This document shows, in pieces, positions 1-7,448 of a DNA stretch of 38,587 bases. The notes beneath the pieces are model-generated. The model saw only the letters and a program-made list of their open reading frames with translations. It did not search any database and had not been told where the DNA came from. Positions within the stretch are counted from its first letter, which is position 1; each line of letters starts with the position of its first letter. The stretch is taken from NCBI GenBank assembly GCA_020848935.1, contig JADLHF010000125.1, forward strand, positions 1-38,587. The letters are read 5' to 3'. Origin of the DNA: Acetobacteraceae bacterium. GTDB lineage: Bacteria > Pseudomonadota > Alphaproteobacteria > Acetobacterales > Acetobacteraceae. The position numbers and the translations under genes are program-made.

Positions 1-488
1 AGGTCCAGCGCGGCCTGGCGGTAGGCGGTCATGATCGCGCGGCCGCGTCCGCCGCCGGGCGTGGGGTCGCCGCGTCGCCTGGCGAATTCAGCGAGCAGGC
101 GCGATCGCTTGCGGGTGGCGAGGCGCTGCCTGTAGGGGCCTGGCTCGGCGAGGATGGCGACACGGCCGGAGGAGAGGGTGACGGCGAGCAGGCCGACGCC
201 GAGCAGGCGGCACAGGCGATGGGCGCGGCGGTCCTGGTCGCGGCCGCGCCGTGTGGCGGGCACGGCGAGCCAGACCTCGTCGGCCACGGCCATGCGGTCC
301 GCCGCCTGGAGCAGCAATTCCATCGACAGGCCGAGCTTCAACTCGGTGATGACAAGCAGATCAGGTGCGCCGGGTCGGACGCCGACCACGTCGCAGCCGT
401 GGATTTCGCCCTTCACGGTGAAGCCGAGGGATTCCAGGAATGCCTTCACCGGGGGGTAGAGCGCGGTTTCCGTATCGTCTTGGGTCAC
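1..488 (-). CDS. DUF2161-family protein with PD-(D/E)XK-like nuclease fold, 3' end outside the window
   Basis: The reading frame starts at a GTG and runs off the left edge after 162 codons, so the C-terminus is missing. The N-terminus (ALYPPVKAFLESLGF, then GCDVVGV at about 31-37 and ITELKLG at 47-53) matches DUF2161 proteins, which are predicted members of the PD-(D/E)XK phosphodiesterase superfamily. Asp33, Glu49 and Lys51 have the D...ExK spacing expected of that metal site. The biological substrate of the family is unknown to me. The gene lies 25 bp behind the amidotransferase-like gene on the same strand and may share its transcript. Start choice: this GTG is the first start after the upstream stop that leaves the whole conserved N-terminus intact; no strong ribosome site decides it. 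Confidence 0.8.
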   Translation of the reverse strand, partial: MTQDDTETALYPPVKAFLESLGFTVKGEIHGCDVVGVRPGAPDLLVITELKLGLSMELLLQAADRMAVADEVWLAVPATRRGRDQDRRAHRLCRLLGVGLLAVTLSSGRVAILAEPGPYRQRLATRKRSRLLAEFARRRGDPTPGGGRGRAIMTAYRQAALD

Positions 489-513
489 GTCTTCGGCGTT
501 CTGCCAGCGATGA

Positions 514-1287
514 TCACGCGCCGTCGGCGGTGGCGAGCCAACCCAGCAGGTTGCGCCACAGCGGCACGAAGCCGGGCCAGTCGATCGCCGCCTGCGGCAG
601 CCAGTGGGGACCCATGTCGGTGGTCCAGGCCAGGGTGCGCCCGGCGCCGTGGCGGCCGACCACAAGCAATGGATGGGCGCCGTCCTCGTCCGGCGCATGG
701 GCGAGCACGGTGGCGTCGGGCCGGGCGACCACCTCGTTCAGGCCAAGCATCACCGGCCATTGCGTGGGCACGCCGGCGAGCAGGGGATGGCCGGGCGCGC
801 TCACCGTGGCGCGGAACCCCTCGGGCACTTCGATGCGGTCATCCCAGGGATGGATGGTGACCGGCAAAGCCGATTCCACCGCCGTGCCGCGGTAGCGCGC
901 GCCGCCCTGCCAGCCCTGGAAGCTGTAGTAGCCGCCGATCATCGCCAGCCCGCCGCCCCGTTCGACATACTCGCGCAGCAGCTTCAGCCGGTTGGGGAAA
1001 ACGCGCGAATGGATTGCCACGTCGGGGTGCAGCAGCAGCGTGTTGCTGCCGATGTCGCTCAGCATCACCGCGTCGTAGGCGCGCAGGGCGTCAAGCGAGG
1101 CCGGGAAATCGGTGGCGGCGATGTGCGATGGCATGTGGTGGATGTCGAACGGCGTGCCCGCCATCGCCGCCAGGAACGGACCGCAGCCGGTGGCATAGGT
1201 GGCGGCGGGGAACAGGTCGTAGCCCTTGATGTGGGTGGTGGCGCTGACCCAGCTCTCGCCGGCCAGCAGGATCCTCTTGTGTGCCAT
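514..1287 (-). CDS. Class-I glutamine-amidotransferase-like protein (GATase1_like family)
   Basis: A 257-residue cytosolic protein of the flavodoxin-like fold. It begins AHKRILLAGESW and has an alternating beta/alpha pattern. The centre has a glycine-rich turn GGGLAMIGGYYSFQG (about 111-125) and the end is tryptophan-rich (WTTDMGPHWLP). This is the pattern of the putative glutamine amidotransferase family PF07090. At the elbow where true class-I amidotransferases carry the nucleophile Cys (GxCxG), this protein has Tyr (GGYYSFQG), so glutaminase activity is doubtful. It is divergent from the BtpA-family gene, with a T/A-rich palindrome between them, and is followed at 25 bp by the DUF2161 gene. 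Related ThuA-like proteins take part in sugar metabolism, but no substrate can be read from the sequence. Confidence 0.8.
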   Translation of the reverse strand: MAHKRILLAGESWVSATTHIKGYDLFPAATYATGCGPFLAAMAGTPFDIHHMPSHIAATDFPASLDALRAYDAVMLSDIGSNTLLLHPDVAIHSRVFPNRLKLLREYVERGGGLAMIGGYYSFQGWQGGARYRGTAVESALPVTIHPWDDRIEVPEGFRATVSAPGHPLLAGVPTQWPVMLGLNEVVARPDATVLAHAPDEDGAHPLLVVGRHGAGRTLAWTTDMGPHWLPQAAIDWPGFVPLWRNLLGWLATADGA

Positions 1288-1304
1288 CGATTCGCCCTCT
1301 CCAA

Positions 1305-1383
1305 TGGATCAAGTTTTTTGGTTCCAACTTTCAAAAAAGAACAAGCGCTTCTTTTTGAAAAAAGAAGCAAAAACTTTTATCCA
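1305..1383. repeat. T/A-rich three-way palindrome, copy 1
   Basis: The outer arms (TGGATCAAGTTTTTTG and CAAAAACTTTTATCCA) pair and enclose two smaller hairpins, one with GTTC/GAAC ends and one with GCTTC/GAAGC ends. The architecture is the same as at 13594-13674, and halves occur at 19293-19406, 27553-27576 and 31625-31646. Here it lies between two divergent genes, so it is not simply a terminator. It is far more AT-rich than its surroundings. Confidence 0.75.
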
Positions 1384-1431
1384 CTTGCGCTGGGTGGGGT
1401 GATTCCCGGCGTGACAGCGAGAGGTTCTGAC

Positions 1432-2268
1432 ATGGCCGTGTATCGTGCCAAGCCCAATGCGATCGAGGCGATCTTCGGCCGGCGCGGCGCGGTGGTCGGG
1501 GTGATCCACCTGCGCGCCCTGCCAGGGGCGCCGGATTACGACGGCGAGAGCATGGACAGCCTGGTGCGCTTCGCGCTGGACGAGGCGGAACGCTATCGCG
1601 CCGGCGGGGTGGACGGGCTGATCGTGGAGAATCACGGCGATATTCCCTTCGCCAAACCCGACGAATTGGGGCCGGAGACGGCGGCCGGCATGGCGGTGAT
1701 CACCCAGGCGGTACGGCTGGCGAGCGGGTTGCCGATCGGCGTGAACGTGCTGGCGAACGGGGCGGTGGCGGCGCTGGCGGTGGCCAAGGCGGCGGGGGCG
1801 GCGTTCGTGCGGGTGAACCAGTGGGCCAATGCCTATGTCGCCAACGAGGGATTCATGGAGGGCCGCGCCGGCGCGGCGGCGCGCTACCGGGCGTGGCTGC
1901 GGGCGCGGGACGTGAAGATCTTTGCCGATGTGCATGTGAAGCATGGCGCCCATGCCATCACCGCCGACCGGCCGATCGGTGAGCTGGCGCGCGACGTGGA
2001 GTTCTTCGATGCCGATGTCGCCATTGCCACCGGGCAGCGCACCGGGGATGCCGCCACGCTGGATGAGTTGCGCACCATTGCGGCGGGCACCTCGCTGCCG
2101 GTGGCGGTGGGCAGCGGGGTCAATCCGGACAATGTCGGCGATATCCTGACGGTGGCGGACGCGGTGATCGTGGCGAGCTACCTCAAGCGCGACGGGGTGT
2201 GGTGGAACGCGGTCGATCCCGCGCGCGTGGCGGTGTTCATGCGCGCGGTGGCGCAGGCGCGCCGGTGA
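1432..2268 (+). CDS. BtpA/SgcQ family TIM-barrel protein
   Basis: A 278-residue protein. GVIHLRALPGAP at 23-34, GGVDGLIVENHGD, PIGVNVLANGA and the phosphate-binding-like GSGVNPDN at 227-234 identify the BtpA/SgcQ family (PF03437). Cyanobacterial BtpA is needed for photosystem I stability, and SgcQ sits in an E. coli sugar operon. The chemistry of the family is not established. The beta/alpha-barrel pattern with a late glycine loop suggests a phosphorylated small-molecule substrate. The stop overlaps the start of the PfkB kinase by four bases (GTGA), so the two are translated together and probably act in one pathway. I chose the ATG just before the conserved N-terminus. The frame stays open upstream only because of GC bias and crosses the palindrome. 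Confidence 0.88.
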   Translation: MAVYRAKPNAIEAIFGRRGAVVGVIHLRALPGAPDYDGESMDSLVRFALDEAERYRAGGVDGLIVENHGDIPFAKPDELGPETAAGMAVITQAVRLASGLPIGVNVLANGAVAALAVAKAAGAAFVRVNQWANAYVANEGFMEGRAGAAARYRAWLRARDVKIFADVHVKHGAHAITADRPIGELARDVEFFDADVAIATGQRTGDAATLDELRTIAAGTSLPVAVGSGVNPDNVGDILTVADAVIVASYLKRDGVWWNAVDPARVAVFMRAVAQARR

Positions 2269-3185
2269 GCCGGGTCTTCGTGCTGGGCAACGCCTCCCTG
2301 GACACCACGTTGCGCGTGCCCCGCCTGCCGGTGGCGGGCGAGACGCTGATGGCCACCGGCATCGTCCGCTCGCCCGGCGGCAAGGGGCTCAACCAGGCGG
2401 TGGTGGCGGCGCGGGCAGGGGCGCAGGTGCATTTCCTGGCCCCGCTCGGCACCGAGCCGGAGACCGCGCTGATCCGCGATGCGCTGGCACGCGAAGCGCT
2501 GGCCGAATGCAGCCTCGTCGATGCCGGCGCGCCCACCGACCTTTCCAGCCTGATGGTGGCGCCCGACGGCGAGAACTGCATCGTCAGCACCGGGGCGTGT
2601 TGCGACGCACTGGGCGAGGCGGTTGCGCTGGCCTTCGTCGCCGGGATGCGTGCAGGCGATATTCTGCTGATGCAGGGCAATCTGACGGAGAAGGTGACGC
2701 TGGCCGCAATGCTGGCGGCGCGGGACCGGCGGGCCAGGGTGATGCTCAACACTGCACCGCTGCGCTGGGACTACCGGCGGGTGCTGGCGCAGTGCGACCT
2801 TGTCGTGGCCAATCGCCACGAGGCGTTGTCCATCACCGGCGCGCCGGGCGCGGCCGAAGCGGGGCGGGTGCTGGCGGCACTCGGCCCGCGGCAAGGCCAG
2901 GACGCTGGCGTCATCATCACCCTCGGCGCGCAGGGCTGCCTCGCTTCGGGCGAGCAGGGTGGGCATCACCCGGCGCTGAAGGTGGCGGTGGTCGATTCGA
3001 CCGGCGCGGGGGACACGTTCTGCGGCATGCTCGCGGCGATGTGGGCCACGCGGCCGGCGCATCCGTTCCGGTGGATCGACGCCGCCCAGCGCGCCGCGGC
3101 GCGCACCGTGTCCCGCCAAGGCTGCTTCGCCTCCTTCCCCAGCCCTGCCGAGTTGGCCGAGATCGTGCTGGAGACCCAGAACTGA
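2265..3185 (+). CDS. PfkB/ribokinase-family carbohydrate kinase
   Basis: A 306-residue cytosolic kinase. The N-terminal strand VFVLGNASLDTT, the substrate-binding signature SPGGKGLNQAV (from residue 36) and the second PfkB signature DSTGAGDTFCGM (244-255) are all present. Asp250 is the expected catalytic base. Members phosphorylate sugars or nucleosides with ATP; the actual sugar cannot be told. The GTG start overlaps the TGA of the BtpA-family gene, which makes coupling likely. Within 60 bp of the stop lies a two-hairpin GC-rich repeat, then the convergent end of the first GGT-like gene. The pairing with a BtpA-family barrel recalls sugar operons in which a kinase product is passed to an isomerase or lyase, but that step is inference. 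Confidence 0.88.
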   Translation: MSRVFVLGNASLDTTLRVPRLPVAGETLMATGIVRSPGGKGLNQAVVAARAGAQVHFLAPLGTEPETALIRDALAREALAECSLVDAGAPTDLSSLMVAPDGENCIVSTGACCDALGEAVALAFVAGMRAGDILLMQGNLTEKVTLAAMLAARDRRARVMLNTAPLRWDYRRVLAQCDLVVANRHEALSITGAPGAAEAGRVLAALGPRQGQDAGVIITLGAQGCLASGEQGGHHPALKVAVVDSTGAGDTFCGMLAAMWATRPAHPFRWIDAAQRAAARTVSRQGCFASFPSPAELAEIVLETQN

Positions 3186-3189
3186 TTTG

Positions 3190-3240
3190 AGTGGGGGTCC
3201 GGGGCCCCCGGCCCCGGCGGGTCGAGGGCAGCGCCCTCGT
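3190..3240 (-). repeat. GC-rich two-hairpin intergenic repeat, copy A
   Basis: Read on the minus strand this is GAGGGC-GCT-GCCCTC, the linker GACCCG, then a second stem of C/G blocks (CCGGGGCC...GGCCCCGG) and ACCCCC. The layout matches copies at 7242-7291, 30474-30520 and 36964-37010. It sits between the convergent ends of the kinase and GGT-like genes. Confidence 0.7.
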
Positions 3241-3241
3241 C

Positions 3242-4906
3242 TTACGCCAACGCCATCCCGACCCCGTCGCGCCGCCGGTCGCCGGCGGCATGGACCAGCC
3301 CATCCGCCAGGATCAGGCACTGGGTGCCGCCATCCATCCGCCGCACATGCGGCCAATGCCCCCGTTCGGCCAGCGCGCGGGCGTGGTGCTCCAACTCCGG
3401 CTCGATCTCGGTGACGCCGTTCCAGTTCAGCGCGTGCGGGGCGTCGAGCAGGGCCTGCGGGTCGCGCATGCCGCCGGCGAGGCGCAGCAGGGCGTTGGCG
3501 ACATAGCCGATGATGCGAAACCCGCCGCCCGAGCCGAGGGCGGCGAAGGGCCTTCCCGTGGCATCGAGCACGATCACCGGGGCGATGGTGGTCCGTGCCC
3601 GCTTGTGCGGAGCCAGGGCGTTGGGGTCGCGCCATTCGCGCCCGCTGCGGCCGCGCAACACCGGCTCGGCGGCGAAGTTGGTCATGACGTTGTTGAGCCA
3701 AAGCCCGCCGGCCTCCACCCGGCTGCCGAAATTCTGGTTGATGGTGGTGGTCATCGACACCACCTGGCCGCGCGCATCGGCAACGCAGAGGTGGCTCGTC
3801 TGGCTGCCGCCAAGCTCGCGGCCGCGCCCCGGGGGAAAGCGGTTGCTGCGGCGCTGCGGGTCGATCAGGGCGGCGCGGCTGGCCAGATACGCGGGGTCGA
3901 GCAGCTGGGCGATGTCGGCGATGGCGAAATCCGGGTCAGCATAGGGCCAGCGGTCCATGATCGCCAGGCGGCCGGCTTCGGCGAGCAGGTGGATTTCGTC
4001 GGCCGACAGCGTGGCGCCGAGTTCGGCCACGCCGTGATGGCGCAGGAATCCGATCATCTGCGCGGCGGCGAGCCCGCCATAGGCCGGCAGCGGGCCGGCC
4101 AGCACCATCATGTCCCCGAGCGGAAAATGCAGCGGCTTGCGCTCCACCGGCCGGTAGCCGGCGAGGTCGGCCGGCGTGAGCGTGCCGGGGAATGGGTCGT
4201 CGGCGGTGGCGCGGATGATCGCCTCGGCCAGGGGCCCCTCGTGCAGGGCGGCGGCACCGTCCGCGGCGATGGCGGCGAGGCTGGCGGCCAGGGCGGGGTT
4301 GCGGCGCACGGTGCCGGGCGGCAGCACGACGCCTGCATCGCAATACTGCGCACGGGCAAACCGCGTGTCGCGCACCGCGGGGTTTTCCTGCAGCGCCCGC
4401 CAGAGATAGGGCGACAGGGGGAAGCCCTCGGCGGCCAGTTCGATGGCCGGGGTGAACAGGTCGGACCAGGGCAGGCGGCCGAAGCGGCGATGGGCGTGCT
4501 CCAGTGCCATCAGCGCGCCGGGCACGCCCACCGTGCGCCCGCCATACATGGCGCGCTCGGCCGGCACGCTGCGGCCGTCGAAATCCGTGGCCAGGCGCGC
4601 GGTGACGCGGGCGGGGGCGCGGGCCAGGCCGTCCAGGCACAATTGCCGGTCGCCGTCATGCACCAGGATCATCGCGCCGCCGCCGATGCCCGACGCGTTC
4701 GGCTCCACCACCGACAGCGCCGCCTGGGCGGCGACGGCCGCATCCACCGCCGCGCCGCCGGCGCGCAGCATCAGCAGGGCGGCGCGCGAGGCCAGCGGAT
4801 TGGCGGTGGCCACGGCGGCGCGGCCGCTGGCGGGCATCCGGCGGGCGGGGTCGGTGTTGATCCAGGAGTCCGGTGCCCGGCCGAAGGCGGTGGCGAAACT
4901 GCTCAT
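3242..4906 (-). CDS. Gamma-glutamyltransferase-fold Ntn hydrolase, atypical substrate site (paralogue 1)
   Basis: A 554-residue protein aligned over the whole length of the gamma-glutamyltransferase family. It has the early ATANPLASRAALLMLRAGG segment, GIGGGAM, and the autoprocessing site GSQ-TSH, where Thr370 should become the N-terminal nucleophile of the small subunit. Oxyanion glycines appear in GSGGGFR. There is no signal peptide, so it is probably cytosolic, unlike E. coli Ggt. Residues that bind the gamma-glutamyl group in E. coli are not kept. The DFREMAP arginine region reads DGLARAP, and the NNQMDDF region reads NNVMTNF. A different amide substrate is therefore likely. It is divergent from its paralogue across 113 bp, a natural shared control region. 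Confidence 0.88.
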   Translation of the reverse strand: MSSFATAFGRAPDSWINTDPARRMPASGRAAVATANPLASRAALLMLRAGGAAVDAAVAAQAALSVVEPNASGIGGGAMILVHDGDRQLCLDGLARAPARVTARLATDFDGRSVPAERAMYGGRTVGVPGALMALEHAHRRFGRLPWSDLFTPAIELAAEGFPLSPYLWRALQENPAVRDTRFARAQYCDAGVVLPPGTVRRNPALAASLAAIAADGAAALHEGPLAEAIIRATADDPFPGTLTPADLAGYRPVERKPLHFPLGDMMVLAGPLPAYGGLAAAQMIGFLRHHGVAELGATLSADEIHLLAEAGRLAIMDRWPYADPDFAIADIAQLLDPAYLASRAALIDPQRRSNRFPPGRGRELGGSQTSHLCVADARGQVVSMTTTINQNFGSRVEAGGLWLNNVMTNFAAEPVLRGRSGREWRDPNALAPHKRARTTIAPVIVLDATGRPFAALGSGGGFRIIGYVANALLRLAGGMRDPQALLDAPHALNWNGVTEIEPELEHHARALAERGHWPHVRRMDGGTQCLILADGLVHAAGDRRRDGVGMALA

Positions 4907-5019
4907 GGCCCTGTGTGCGGCAGCCTGCGCGAAGCCGCAACTCGCCCGTGCAAAGGGCGCGGCTGGCGCGGCCGGCGAGGCCGTGGCAGGCTCGCGGCTT
5001 CGATCCCAGGGAGGCGATG

Positions 5020-6711
5020 ATGGCCCAAAGTTGGCGCGAGCGCGCGACCACCGTGTTTCACTGCGAGAAGCAGCCGGCTATGGGCAGCCGCGGCATGGTG
5101 GTGAGCAACCATCCGCTGGCCTCGGCGGCCGGGGCCGAGATGCTGGCGGCCGGCGGCAACGCGATCGACGCGGCGGTGGCCACCCTGTTCTGCCTGACCG
5201 TGGTGGAGCCGATGATGATCGGCATCGTCGGCGGCGGCACCGCGCATATCCGCACGCCCGACGGCACCCACCGCATCATCGACGCGATGAGCACGGTGCC
5301 GCTGGCCGGGCGGCCCGACATGTTCAACCCGGTGCCGAATGGCGCGCCGGAGAACTACGAGACCACCGACCGGGCCAACGTGGTGGGCGTGAACGCCATC
5401 GCCGCCGCCGGCTCGGTGCGCGGCTGGTGCGAGATGCTGCGCCGCTGGGGCACGATGAGCCTGGACGACGTGATGCAGCCGGCGATCCGCCATGCCCATC
5501 GCGGCTTCCGCGCCACCCCCTACCTGCATGAATGCATCGCCGCCGCGGCGCCGGACCTGGCGCTGCAGAAGGAGATTTCGGCGATGCTGATGCCCGGCGG
5601 CGCGCCGCTGAAGGCCGGAACGCTGCTGGTCCAGGGCGATTACGCCGAGACGCTGCGCCTGATCGCCAAGGAGGGCGAAGGCGCGCTGCATGGCGGGCCG
5701 ATCGGCGATGCCGTGGCCGCTTATGTCGCGGCCAATGGCGGCACGCTGTCGCGCGAGGATTTCACCGCCTATCGCCACAAGGAGCGCGAGCCGATCCGCG
5801 CCGCCTATCGCGGCTGGGAGATCATCGCACCACCACCGCCGGCAGCCTCGGGCGTGCACATGACGCAGATGCTGAACATCCTGGAGGCGTACGACGTGCG
5901 TGCCATGGGGTTCGGCTCGCCCGACCTGGTGCACCTGATGGCCGAGGCGCTGAAGATCGCCTTCGCCGACCGGGCCGAGGCCTCGGGCGACCCCGATTTC
6001 GTCAAGGTGCCGGTGGCGCGGCTGACCAGCAAGGAATACGCCGCCGAGCGGCGCGCGCGCATCAGCATGGAGCGCACCCAGACATGGGGGCCCGGCATCC
6101 GCCAGGGCGAGGGGGCGAACACCACCCACATGACGGCCGCCGACCGCGACGGGAATGTGGCCGCCTGCACCTTCACCATCAACAACACCTTCGGCGCGCG
6201 CATCGTCATTCCGGGCACCGGGATCATCCCCAACAACTACATGCACACCTTCGACCCGCGGCCGGGCCGGGCGCTGTCGATCGCGCCGGGCAAGCGGGTC
6301 ACCACCTCGATGGCGCCGACCATGGCGCTGCTGGACGGCAAGCTGAAATTCGCCCTCGGCCTGCCGGGCGGCAAGCGCATCTTCCCCAGCGTGTGGCAGG
6401 CGCTGCTGAACCTGATCGACCACGGCATGTCGCTGCAGGAGGCGGTGGAGGCGCCGCGGCAATGGAGCGAGGGGCCGACGCTGGAGATGGAGAACACCTA
6501 TCCCGAGGCGATCTTCGGCCAGATGCGCGCGCGCGGCCACCATGTGGAAGTGCTGCCGCATGTCGCCGGGGGCATGAACGGCATCGCCTTCAATGACGAC
6601 GGGACGATGACCGGGGCGGCATGCTGGCGCGCCGATGGCCATCCGGTGGGGATCAGCGGTGGGCTGTCGCGGCGCGGCGCGCGATTCTGGCCGGACAAGC
6701 CCCGCGAATAG
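5020..6711 (+). CDS. Gamma-glutamyltransferase-fold Ntn hydrolase, atypical substrate site (paralogue 2)
   Basis: A 563-residue protein. The GGT hallmarks are SNHPLASAAGAEMLAAGGNAIDAAVA, GIVGGGTAHI, the cleavage site GAN-TTH with Thr368 as predicted nucleophile, FTINNTFG, and LPGGKR for the oxyanion hole. No signal peptide is visible. As in paralogue 1, the gamma-glutamyl anchors differ: IDAMSTVP stands where E. coli has DFREMAP, and NNYMHTF replaces NNQMDDF. The substrate is probably another amide; oxamate hydrolase HpxW is a known example of such divergence in this fold. Two ATGs are adjacent (5017 and 5020). I took the second because it is better spaced (5 nt) from GGGAGG. The two paralogues differ too much to be a recent duplication. 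Confidence 0.88.
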   Translation: MAQSWRERATTVFHCEKQPAMGSRGMVVSNHPLASAAGAEMLAAGGNAIDAAVATLFCLTVVEPMMIGIVGGGTAHIRTPDGTHRIIDAMSTVPLAGRPDMFNPVPNGAPENYETTDRANVVGVNAIAAAGSVRGWCEMLRRWGTMSLDDVMQPAIRHAHRGFRATPYLHECIAAAAPDLALQKEISAMLMPGGAPLKAGTLLVQGDYAETLRLIAKEGEGALHGGPIGDAVAAYVAANGGTLSREDFTAYRHKEREPIRAAYRGWEIIAPPPPAASGVHMTQMLNILEAYDVRAMGFGSPDLVHLMAEALKIAFADRAEASGDPDFVKVPVARLTSKEYAAERRARISMERTQTWGPGIRQGEGANTTHMTAADRDGNVAACTFTINNTFGARIVIPGTGIIPNNYMHTFDPRPGRALSIAPGKRVTTSMAPTMALLDGKLKFALGLPGGKRIFPSVWQALLNLIDHGMSLQEAVEAPRQWSEGPTLEMENTYPEAIFGQMRARGHHVEVLPHVAGGMNGIAFNDDGTMTGAACWRADGHPVGISGGLSRRGARFWPDKPRE

Positions 6712-6891
6712 GAGGAAGGGCGCTTGAAGCACGGTCACGCCGATTGGCGGAGCAGCGCTTCGGGATAGGGCGGTGGCGGTCCGCCGCCCACGGCGGGTGC
6801 GGGCCGTCCAACGCAACATACTGCTCGGATTCCGATGCGCCGAATCCCGCAAATCGCGCAAGCAATTGCCCCGCGCGTGTGACGGAGTACG

Positions 6892-6919
6892 TTGACTTTC
6901 GATGCACATAGGGCATAAT
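6892..6919 (+). promoter_or_regulatory. Sigma-70-type promoter for the small gene at 6973
   Basis: TTGACT (6892-6897), a 16-bp spacer and CATAAT (6914-6919) give close matches to both consensus boxes. Transcription would begin near 6926, about 47 bases before the ATG. Nothing else convincing is visible in the 261 bp between the GGT-like gene and the small gene. Confidence 0.6.
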
Positions 6920-6972
6920 CACGATATGCAAGGTGACGGTGCAATTCGGCGTGCTCACCGGAGGTGGTGTTG

Positions 6973-7200
6973 ATGTCAGAATCCTTTTCCGTGGCGCTTG
7001 AACGGGCGCAGCAACGCACCGGCGACACAGTCTGGCCGCTCCTGAGTCCTGCTGAACGCAGCGCCGCGCTGTATCACGAGCTTTGCCGGATCGACAGCAA
7101 CTGCAAGCGCACTGGTACTGCCGCAGACGCGGCACTGCCGCCATGCCCGGCCAGCGAATCGTTCATCGGCCGGCGCGCCTGCCGCCTCGCCGGGCGGTAA
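6973..7200 (+). CDS. Small hypothetical protein, 75 residues
   Basis: I do not recognise a named family. The start is well supported: GGAGG lies 8 bases before the ATG and a good promoter lies 50-80 bases upstream. The protein begins MSESFSVALERAQQRTGD, then LLSPAERSAALYHELCRID, which reads as two amphipathic helices. The C-terminal half is loosely ordered with Cys, Pro and Arg residues. It has no signal peptide or membrane segment. The stop codon touches the left arm of an inverted-repeat element at 7200, so the natural C-terminus may have been changed by that element. The short helical N-terminus suggests a soluble regulatory or accessory protein, but there is no direct evidence of function. 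Confidence 0.55.
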   Translation: MSESFSVALERAQQRTGDTVWPLLSPAERSAALYHELCRIDSNCKRTGTAADAALPPCPASESFIGRRACRLAGR

Positions 7201-7417
7201 TACCAATCCTCGAAAGCAACGACTCATGAATCCAGGCAAGAGCAGGGCTTTGCTCTGCACCCACCAAAGGCCGGGGCCTTTGGAATCCCATTATTTTTCA
7301 AATAGATGAGGTCAAGGGGCTCGGCCCGTCGCGCGAAGGCGCGCGCCGGACCAGGCGGGTCTGGGCAGAGCCCCGGCTTTCCTGAGCTTTTCGGCCACGC
7401 ATTTCGAGGATTGGTAT
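7200..7417. mobile_element. MITE-like element bounded by perfect 16-bp inverted repeats
   Basis: ATACCAATCCTCGAAA at 7200-7215 is the exact reverse complement of 7402-7417, enclosing 186 bp with no credible gene. Inside is one copy of the two-hairpin repeat (7242-7291) and GC-rich palindromes. The outer ends abut the stop of the 75-residue gene on the left and a short direct repeat on the right. No target-site duplication is clear. It could instead be a large structured RNA or terminator region. Confidence 0.5.
7242..7291 (+). repeat. GC-rich two-hairpin intergenic repeat, copy D
   Basis: Stem one is GCAGGGC-TTT-GCTCTGC (one G-U pair), the linker is ACCCA, and stem two is CCAAAGGCC-GG-GGCCTTTGG. 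Both stems differ in sequence from the other three copies but still pair. The copy lies inside the inverted-repeat element at 7200-7417. Confidence 0.65.
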
Positions 7418-7448
7418 AACTCTGCCCCGTCGACAACTCTGCCCCGTC
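7418..7448. repeat. Two direct copies of a 14-bp sequence, period 17
   Basis: AACTCTGCCCCGTC occurs at 7418-7431 and again at 7435-7448, with the second copy running into the stop codon of the TRAP large permease. It directly follows the right inverted repeat of the preceding element. Confidence 0.6.

Noticed and set aside
1309-1953. Minus-strand open frame opposite the BtpA-family gene
   Set aside because: No recognisable pattern, and it crosses the T/A palindrome.
4903-6909. 668-codon minus-strand open frame opposite the second GGT-like gene
   Set aside because: The translation is low-complexity His/Gln/Arg, while the plus frame matches the GGT family throughout.
7200-7417. Insertion sequence
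   Set aside because: Terminal inverted repeats are present but there is no transposase frame; classed as MITE-like instead.
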